From NCBI GenBank assembly GCA_035384565.1, contig DAOOIT010000088.1, positions 1 through 19,649 of the forward strand: a stretch of DNA of 19,649 nt. The letters are read 5' to 3'. The translations under genes and the position numbers were made by a program. Positions 14,190 through 19,649 of the stretch are shown piece by piece. The DNA comes from Planctomycetota bacterium (GTDB taxonomy: Bacteria > Planctomycetota > PUPC01 > DSUN01). The number at the start of each line of letters is the position of its first letter. Position 1 is the stretch's first letter. The notes under the pieces were generated by a model. The model did no database searches, had not been told where the DNA came from, and saw only the letters and a program-made list of their open reading frames with translations.

Positions 14190-15944
14190 CTATTCCTTCT
14201 CGTAGGCCGCCTGCCGGGTGTTGATCGCCCGGAGGCGGGCCAGATCGTACTTGAGTTGGCGGTCGTAGAAGACGATGCCGTTCTGCTCCTGCTCGACATC
14301 GGTGAGTTGGGTGTAGCAGAAGCCGAACATGTGGGGGTTGTCGAGGAGGACATCGGTGAGGGCTTTGTAGCGCTCGAAGAACTGCTCCATCGAGATGGTT
14401 TCGCCGCCGTAGCCCCAGCCCTGGCCCACGTCGCGGCCGGTCTCGAAGCGGATGCCGCCGTATTCGCTGACGAAGTAGGGCTGGCCGCGATAGGCGCTGC
14501 GCGGGTCCTCCTGGTTGTTGCTCCAGGGGGTCCTGCTGGTGACGGCGGGGTCGGCGAAGCGCTGGGCGAACTCGGCGGGCTTCTGGCAGTAGTCGTGGCA
14601 GTCGTAGATGTCGGTCTCGGGGTAGAGGTGCACGTAGCCGCTGGTGTCGAGGAAGGGTCGCGTGGGGTCGAGGGTTTGTGTGACGGCGAAGAGGCGCTGG
14701 GCGGAGGCGTGGCATTCGTCCTTGCGGGTCTCGTTGAGGGGGCACCAGCCGACGATCGAGGGGTGGTTGCGGTCGCGGACGACCACGGAGCGCCACTCGT
14801 GGAGGGCGTGGGCGAGGGCCTCGTGGGATTCGCGGTTGAGGCCCCAGTCGGCGTATTCGCCCCAGGCGAGGTAGCCGAGGCGGTCGGCCCAGTAGAGGAA
14901 GCGGGGCTCGAAGACCTTCTGGTGGAGGCGCGCGCCGTTGAAGCCGGCGGCCATGGAGATTTCGATGTCGCGGCGCAGGGCCTCGTCGGTGGGCGCGGTG
15001 TAGATGCCGTCGGGGTAGAAGCCCTGGTCGAGCACGAGGCGCTGGAAGACGGGCCGGCCGTTGATGAGGAAGCGGTGGCCGTCGAGGGCCAGCTTGCGCA
15101 GGCCGAAGTAGGAGCGCACGGTGTCAATCGGCTCGCCGTCCCTCTCGATCTCGATGAGGAGGTCGTAGAGGGCGGGTTCGCCGGGGAACCAGGGGTTGAT
15201 TTCGGAGAGTTCGAGGACGCCGAGGGTGGAGCGCCAGGCGGCGCCGACGGCTTCCTCGCCGATGATCTCGTCGTCGAGGGTGGCGGTGAGGCGGACTTCG
15301 ACGCCGTCGGTCGGGCCGTCCACGTGGGCGTTGAAGAACACGCGGCCTGTGTCGAGGTCGGGGTAGAGGGCGAGGTCGCGGAGGCAGGTTTCGCCCACGG
15401 CCTCGAGCCAGACGGTCTGCCAGATGCCGGTGGTGCGGGTGTAATGGCAGCCGTGGCTTTCGGGCTTGTGGCTCTGCTTGCCGGTGGCTTGGAGGCCGGA
15501 GCGGGTGCGGTCGGTGACGTGGAGCACGAGCTCGTTGTCGCCCGGCCGCGCGGCGCGGGTGATGTCGAAGGTGAAGGGCGAGTAGCCGCCGCGATGCTCG
15601 CCCACGAACGCTCCGTTCACCCAGGCGCGGGCGTGCCAGTCCACGGCGCCGAAGTGCAGGAGCAGGCGTTTGCCGCGCTTGGAGGCGGGCACCTGGAAGG
15701 TGCGGCGATACCACACGTGCTCCATGAAGTCGGTGCGGCCGATGCCGGAGAGCCGGCTCTCGGGGCAGAAGGGCACGAGGATGGTCTGGGCGAGGTCGCG
15801 GCCCGTGATGAGGCCGCGGGACTCGCCGTCGCCGGCGTCGTCCACCTCGAACTGCCAGACGCCGTTGAGGTTCAGCCATTCGTCGCGCTGGAAGTCGGGC
15901 CGCGGGTGTTCGGGGCGGGGCAGGTCGCCGGGGTGGGCGGTCAT
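14190..15944 (-). CDS. Glycoside hydrolase family 2 (beta-galactosidase/glucuronidase-like)
   Basis: A 584-residue GH2 enzyme, which removes a terminal beta-linked sugar by a retaining mechanism. Order: a jelly-roll sugar-binding domain (about 15-190, beginning WLNLNGVWQFEVDD), an Ig-like domain (about 190-290), and a TIM barrel to the end. The acid/base is E405 (WCPLNETRK) and the nucleophile E494 (FVSEYGG); the 89-residue spacing matches that of human beta-glucuronidase. The C-terminal NxKG glucuronic-acid motif is not visible, so the substrate is undecided among galactoside, mannoside, glucuronide and others. No signal peptide is present, so it is probably cytoplasmic. The ATG at 15944 has AGGAG about 7 nt upstream; an extension to 16037 reads through a dispersed repeat and is rejected. 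It lies 121 bp downstream of a receptor-like kinase in the same direction, so they may be co-transcribed. Confidence 0.9.
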   Translation of the reverse strand: MTAHPGDLPRPEHPRPDFQRDEWLNLNGVWQFEVDDAGDGESRGLITGRDLAQTILVPFCPESRLSGIGRTDFMEHVWYRRTFQVPASKRGKRLLLHFGAVDWHARAWVNGAFVGEHRGGYSPFTFDITRAARPGDNELVLHVTDRTRSGLQATGKQSHKPESHGCHYTRTTGIWQTVWLEAVGETCLRDLALYPDLDTGRVFFNAHVDGPTDGVEVRLTATLDDEIIGEEAVGAAWRSTLGVLELSEINPWFPGEPALYDLLIEIERDGEPIDTVRSYFGLRKLALDGHRFLINGRPVFQRLVLDQGFYPDGIYTAPTDEALRRDIEISMAAGFNGARLHQKVFEPRFLYWADRLGYLAWGEYADWGLNRESHEALAHALHEWRSVVVRDRNHPSIVGWCPLNETRKDECHASAQRLFAVTQTLDPTRPFLDTSGYVHLYPETDIYDCHDYCQKPAEFAQRFADPAVTSRTPWSNNQEDPRSAYRGQPYFVSEYGGIRFETGRDVGQGWGYGGETISMEQFFERYKALTDVLLDNPHMFGFCYTQLTDVEQEQNGIVFYDRQLKYDLARLRAINTRQAAYEKE

Positions 15945-15960
15945 TCGGGGGCTCCTGGGA

Positions 15961-16060
15961 GTTGCGGACTGGGGAATCCGGATTGCGGATTGAACGGACC
16001 AACGCACCGGGGCTCGCCGCCTGGCCGAATTCCGCAATCCGAAATCCGCGTTTCGCAGTC
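15961..16060. repeat. GGATTGCGG-type short repeats between kinase and GH2 genes
   Basis: The 121-bp spacer holds related short units in both orientations: GGATTGCGGATT (15980-15991), TCCGCAATCC (16031-16040, the inverse of 15980-15989), AATCCG (15975-15980) and GAAATCCGCG (16041-16050). Translated, they give the IR-PQSA / IRVSQS type of low-complexity peptide. I see no gene and no clear promoter here. Confidence 0.5.
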
Positions 16061-16065
16061 GGGGA

Positions 16066-19000
16066 TCACGGCTTGGCCTTTTCCTGAGGGTCTTCGGGGT
16101 CGGTGAGCTCGACTTCGCCGCCGAGGAGGGCGAGTTCGGGCAGGGGGGCGGGAACGTAGAGGCGCACGTTGTCGAAGACGCACTCGCCGCCTTCGACGAG
16201 GAAGCCGATGCGGCCCGAGGCCGCGGCTCCCGTCACCCCGTCGGCGACGAGCTGCTCGTTGACGTAGCACTCGAAGGTATTCCCGAGGCAGCGCACGGCG
16301 ACGCGATAGAGCTTGCCGACGTCTACGGGGAACCGCTGGCCGCCGAGGTAGAGCGGCTCCTGGCGGGTGTAGCGGAACTTCACGCCGGCGACGGAGCCTG
16401 TGGGCATGAGCGAGTAGCCGGTGGCTCCGCCGACACAGAGCAGGCTGTGGGTTCCGCTGAGGAGGCAGTAGAGGAAGTGGCCGCCGCCCTCGCCGCGCGC
16501 CTGCTCGCGAAAGACGGCGCCGAAGCGGAACGAGCGCGCGTCGGACGAGTTGCCGGTGTCGAACGTCAGGAGGAAATCGCGGGTGCCCTGAGGGGCGGCG
16601 GACTGCATGAAGATCTGGCCGAGGTCGCGGCGGAGCGCCTTGCAGGTGAGGCGCCCGCCGAGGACGCGCCAGGTGCCGCTCTCGACGTCCCAACGGTCGA
16701 GCTTGGGGGAATCGAAATTCTCGACGAAGTATGGCTTGCCGTGCTCCTTGAGCCAGTCGGCGAGTTTCACCACATCGGGGTGCCCCGCGTCGAGGGTCTG
16801 GGCGAAGCCGAGCAGTTCGGCCGCGCGGGCGAAGTCGGCCACGCGACAGGCGGCAACGGTCTGGCCGAGGAGCACCTGGAGGCTGCTCTCGATCACGCGG
16901 GCCGCGTCGGGGCTGTCGGGCTTGAGCTTCTGGGCCTCGGTGAGGAGCTGGCGGGCCGCCTTGTAGTCGGCCGCCTCGCACTTCTGGCGGGCGGCGGCGA
17001 TGGCCCGCCGGAAGGCGGGCATGCCCGACAGGTCAATGAGGGCGGCCAGGTCGGCGGCGTCGGCCCCGGCCGCCTTGGCGGCGGCCAGCTCCTTGTGGGC
17101 GAGCGGCAGGTCCGGCTCGGCGTCGAAGGCCGCGAAGAGGGCGAGGACGAGGTGGCCGTCGGCATCCTCGGGCTTCAGGCCCGCCCGCGCGAGCGCAAAC
17201 AGGCTGGTGGCTTCCAGAGTGGCGAGCTTGCTGCCCGTGGCCGCGGCGCCGATGCTGAGCCAGAGGGAGTCGCCCTTGACGCCCTGTATCTTGCCCGTGA
17301 CTCCGCCTCTGGCGGTGAAGGGCTTGCCGGCCATGGCCTCGGCGCCGGCCGCCACGAGCGCCCAGAGGCGCGGCAGAAGCTCCGCGGCCCGAACGACCGC
17401 CTGCGCGCGCTGGCGGCTCTCGCCGTCGCCGGCCGCGGCCAGGCCGGCCCGGGCGGCCTCGAGGGCCGCGTCGTAGCTCCGCTTCGCCCACAGCGGCCGG
17501 ATGCCGGCCAGCAGCTCCTCGGCCCGGCTGGGTTCGGCCTTGACCACGCGAGGCGGGGCGAACACGAGCCGCCGCAGATGCACGCTGCGCACCGCCGCGA
17601 CCGCCCGCCACGAGAGCACGCCCAGCGGGGCGAACTCGGCCGCCCACTCGGGCAAGGCGAACTCGTGCCCCGCTCGGGGAATCTCGAGCAGAGTCTTGCC
17701 ATCCACCTTCGCCTCGATGCGGGTAGCCGTGACCCGCACGCTGGCCTTGTACCAGCGGTCATTCTCGAACGATGCGTCGCGGCGCGTCTCGTTGCGGGGC
17801 AGCGACTGGCCGTCCACGGTGTCGAGGCCGCTTCCCGTGTTGCCGCCGAGGATGAGTGCGCACGCCGTATCGCCCACGGGGAACGCGAGCGTGGCGAAGG
17901 CGCCCTGCCCCTGCACCCGCATCACTTCGGCGGTGAGCTCATAGCCCTCGCGCGGAGTCTCGCGCGTCCAGACGATGCCCGCGACCTTCTTGCCACCGTC
18001 AATCTCCAGGCGGCCGTTCGCGAGCGACACGCTGGGGCCTTTGCGGCCCTCCGAGGTCGGGTCCACGATCCGCCAGCCGGCCAGGCTGGCGCCGTCGAAA
18101 AGCGTGCCGTCCTTGGCCTCCGCGGGGGTGCCCTGCTTGGGTGGTGCCTTCGGCTCGGGCTCGGCCTTCACGCTGGGGGTCGGCTGGGAGGGCGGCTCGG
18201 CCTTTGGCGGCTCGGGCACGAGGGGCTCGGCCTCGGGCGCCTTTGCGGCCTTCGGGGGCGGCTTGGGGGCGAGCATCGCCTCGGTGTGCTGGAGGAGTTC
18301 GGTGATGTCGGCCTTGTTCTCGGCGTAGAAGGCGGTGCCCGCGTAATCGGCCTCAAGCTCTCTGAGCAGGTCCTTCGCCTCGCTCCACTTGCCCAGCGCG
18401 GCCCGCCGCGACGCCAGGGCGAGCAGTTCGCCGGCCCGGTCCTCGCGCTTCTCGGCCTCGTTGGCCCTGGGCGCCTGCGGGGGCGGCTGGGCAACGGGGC
18501 GCTCGCTGGGCCGCCGCGAGCCGAGCAGCACGATCGCGGCCCCGATGCCCACGAGGAGCAGCACAATGGCCGCGGCCAGCACCTGGGGGCTCGGAGCGTG
18601 CCGCGCCCGCCGCGCGGGGTGCCGCTCGTGCGCGTGCGCCAGGGCGCCGGGCGCGACGGCGGCCTGAAGCGCCGCGTGGAACTCGGCCACGCTGCCGAAA
18701 CGCTCGTCGGGCGACGCGGCGAGGGCCGTGGCGATCACCTTGTCCACCGTCACGGGCACGCCGTCGGCGAGCTGGCTGGCCCGCTTGTAGTGGCCGATGG
18801 GCAGTTCGCCCGTGAGCATCTCGTACAACGTCACGCCGAGGGCGTAGATGTCGGCGCGGTGGTCCGCGCTGCCGGCGTCGCGCACCTGTTCGGGGGCCAT
18901 GTAGTGCGCCGTGCCCATGCGGGTCTGGGCCATCGTGAGCCGCTGCGGGGCCGCTGCGTCGTCGCCCGTGATGCGCGCGATGCCGAAGTCGGCCAGCTTC

Positions 19001-19566
19001 GCCTCGCCCGAGGGCGTCAAAAGGATGTTCTCGGGCTTGATGTCGCGGTGCAGCACCTTCTGGCCGTGCGCGTATTCCAGGCCCGCGGCGGCCTGGTGGA
19101 AGATGCGCAGCGCCTCGTGGAGCGGCAGCTTGCCCTCGCGCCGGAGGCGGTCGCGCAGGCTCTCGCCGCTCACGAACTCCATCACGAGGAAGTAGGTGCC
19201 GCCCTCGACGCCCTTGTCGAGGATGTTCACGATGTTGGCGTGGGAGAGCTGGGCCAGGGCCGTGGCCTCGCGGTCGAACCGCTCGACGAACGACGGGCGG
19301 TGCGCGAGACGCTCGGCCAGCACTTTGAGGGCCACGGGGCGGTCGAGCGAGAGCTGCGTGGCGCGGTACACGGCCGCCATGCCGCCGCGGCCGACGAGGC
19401 TCTCCACGCGACAGCCCCCGACCACGTCGCCCGGCTGGAGGCCCACCCGCTCGGCCTTCGCCAGGTCCACCCGGCCGCCGCAATGCGGACACCGCCCCTG
19501 GCCCGCCGTCGTGCCGTCGGGGGCGTTCAGCACTTTCCCGCAGCGCGGGCACTTGATGCTGACCAA
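16066..19566 (-). CDS. Receptor-like Ser/Thr protein kinase with zinc ribbon and two lectin-like sensor domains
   Basis: An 1166-residue PknB-type transmembrane kinase. Residues 1-32 hold a zinc ribbon (C6, C9, C26, C29). The kinase domain covers about 52-305: glycine loop GRGGMAAVY (59-67), lysine K81 (VALK), E100, catalytic HRDIKPEN (173-180, D175), DFG (193-195) and APE (224-226). All key residues are present, so it should be active. TM helix about 328-349. Outside lie a helical TPR-like stretch (about 370-430), a Pro/Glu linker, a DUF1080-like/LamG-fold domain (about 488-670, LFDGASLAGWRI), an Ala-rich helical region (about 690-940) and a second lectin-like domain (about 944-1148, YFVENFDSPKLDRWD). 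DUF1080 members bind or hydrolyse sugars, so a ligand-sensing role is inferred. The TTG at 19566 is chosen because GGAGG lies 7 nt upstream; a longer frame to 19611 also starts with TTG but has no such site. GH2 follows in the same direction. Confidence 0.9.
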   Translation of the reverse strand: MVSIKCPRCGKVLNAPDGTTAGQGRCPHCGGRVDLAKAERVGLQPGDVVGGCRVESLVGRGGMAAVYRATQLSLDRPVALKVLAERLAHRPSFVERFDREATALAQLSHANIVNILDKGVEGGTYFLVMEFVSGESLRDRLRREGKLPLHEALRIFHQAAAGLEYAHGQKVLHRDIKPENILLTPSGEAKLADFGIARITGDDAAAPQRLTMAQTRMGTAHYMAPEQVRDAGSADHRADIYALGVTLYEMLTGELPIGHYKRASQLADGVPVTVDKVIATALAASPDERFGSVAEFHAALQAAVAPGALAHAHERHPARRARHAPSPQVLAAAIVLLLVGIGAAIVLLGSRRPSERPVAQPPPQAPRANEAEKREDRAGELLALASRRAALGKWSEAKDLLRELEADYAGTAFYAENKADITELLQHTEAMLAPKPPPKAAKAPEAEPLVPEPPKAEPPSQPTPSVKAEPEPKAPPKQGTPAEAKDGTLFDGASLAGWRIVDPTSEGRKGPSVSLANGRLEIDGGKKVAGIVWTRETPREGYELTAEVMRVQGQGAFATLAFPVGDTACALILGGNTGSGLDTVDGQSLPRNETRRDASFENDRWYKASVRVTATRIEAKVDGKTLLEIPRAGHEFALPEWAAEFAPLGVLSWRAVAAVRSVHLRRLVFAPPRVVKAEPSRAEELLAGIRPLWAKRSYDAALEAARAGLAAAGDGESRQRAQAVVRAAELLPRLWALVAAGAEAMAGKPFTARGGVTGKIQGVKGDSLWLSIGAAATGSKLATLEATSLFALARAGLKPEDADGHLVLALFAAFDAEPDLPLAHKELAAAKAAGADAADLAALIDLSGMPAFRRAIAAARQKCEAADYKAARQLLTEAQKLKPDSPDAARVIESSLQVLLGQTVAACRVADFARAAELLGFAQTLDAGHPDVVKLADWLKEHGKPYFVENFDSPKLDRWDVESGTWRVLGGRLTCKALRRDLGQIFMQSAAPQGTRDFLLTFDTGNSSDARSFRFGAVFREQARGEGGGHFLYCLLSGTHSLLCVGGATGYSLMPTGSVAGVKFRYTRQEPLYLGGQRFPVDVGKLYRVAVRCLGNTFECYVNEQLVADGVTGAAASGRIGFLVEGGECVFDNVRLYVPAPLPELALLGGEVELTDPEDPQEKAKP

Positions 19567-19573
19567 TGCGAGG

Positions 19574-19578
19574 CCTCC
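19574..19578 (-). promoter_or_regulatory. Shine-Dalgarno that fixes the TTG start of the kinase
   Basis: GGAGG on the minus strand, 7 nt before the TTG at 19564-19566. No ATG or GTG with an equally good site is present between here and the zinc ribbon. The remaining bases to 19649 show no clear promoter, which may lie outside the window. Confidence 0.65.
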
Positions 19579-19649
19579 GCCCGCCCGGTGCACTGCTAGG
19601 AGCCTGTCCAAGAATCCGCGTGGGACTGCGACGCCCGCGATTCTGGCCG

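Noticed and set aside
14112..16106. 664-codon ORF opposite the GH2 gene
   Set aside because: Val/Glu/Gly-rich shadow; the minus strand has both GH2 catalytic glutamates in context.
16447..19599. 1050-codon antisense ORF opposite the kinase gene
   Set aside because: Same cause. The opposite frame carries a full set of kinase motifs; this one is low-complexity Gly/Ala/Arg/His sequence.

Overview
This is a strongly GC-rich bacterial window with eight substantial protein genes and no rRNA, tRNA, integrase, transposase or CRISPR array that I can see. The gene content suggests a heterotrophic Planctomycetota-type bacterium or a close PVC-superphylum relative. The clues are a zinc-ribbon Ser/Thr kinase carrying outside lectin-like domains, a secreted NHL/FlgD-Ig protein, a GH2 glycosidase, a GT83-type mannosyltransferase, and very large secreted proteins with a secretin-like segment. 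This placement is an inference from content and style, not from a marker gene.

Layout from left to right. A secreted NHL beta-propeller protein lies at 77-2722 (minus). A divergent, repeat-filled spacer (2723-3309) follows, with a promoter at each side. Histidinol dehydrogenase hisD lies at 3310-4599 (plus), preceded by a short upstream ORF and a strong hairpin. A convergent GT83-like membrane glycosyltransferase lies at 4612-6264 (minus, own promoter). A strong hairpin terminator candidate then separates it from a pair of paralogous secreted proteins of unknown function at 6439-8457 and 8530-12597 (both minus, probably one transcript from a promoter at 12644-12672). A secreted ARPP-1/DUF6569-like protein is divergent at 12781-13839 (plus). 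A hairpin-rich spacer (13840-14189) is followed by a GH2 glycoside hydrolase (14190-15944, minus) and a 1166-residue Ser/Thr kinase (16066-19566, minus, TTG start).

How they may work together. The paralogue pair is the most unusual part. Both proteins share a C-terminal core, but in the larger one this core is split by a block of about 740 residues holding a TPR-like helix pair, long charged helices and a secretin N-domain-like segment. A 57-nt palindromic element, exactly 19 codons long, also appears to be inserted in frame in the larger gene. The kinase has a DUF1080-like domain and a second lectin-like domain outside the membrane and sits next to a glycosidase. This suggests glycan-related sensing, but that is only an inference. 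HisD is an orphan here, with no other his gene nearby.

Four sigma70-like promoters, each with a 17-bp spacer, were found by eye (2773-2801, 3195-3223, 6312-6340, 12644-12672). Two of them lie inside the longest possible ORFs of their genes and so decide the start codons.
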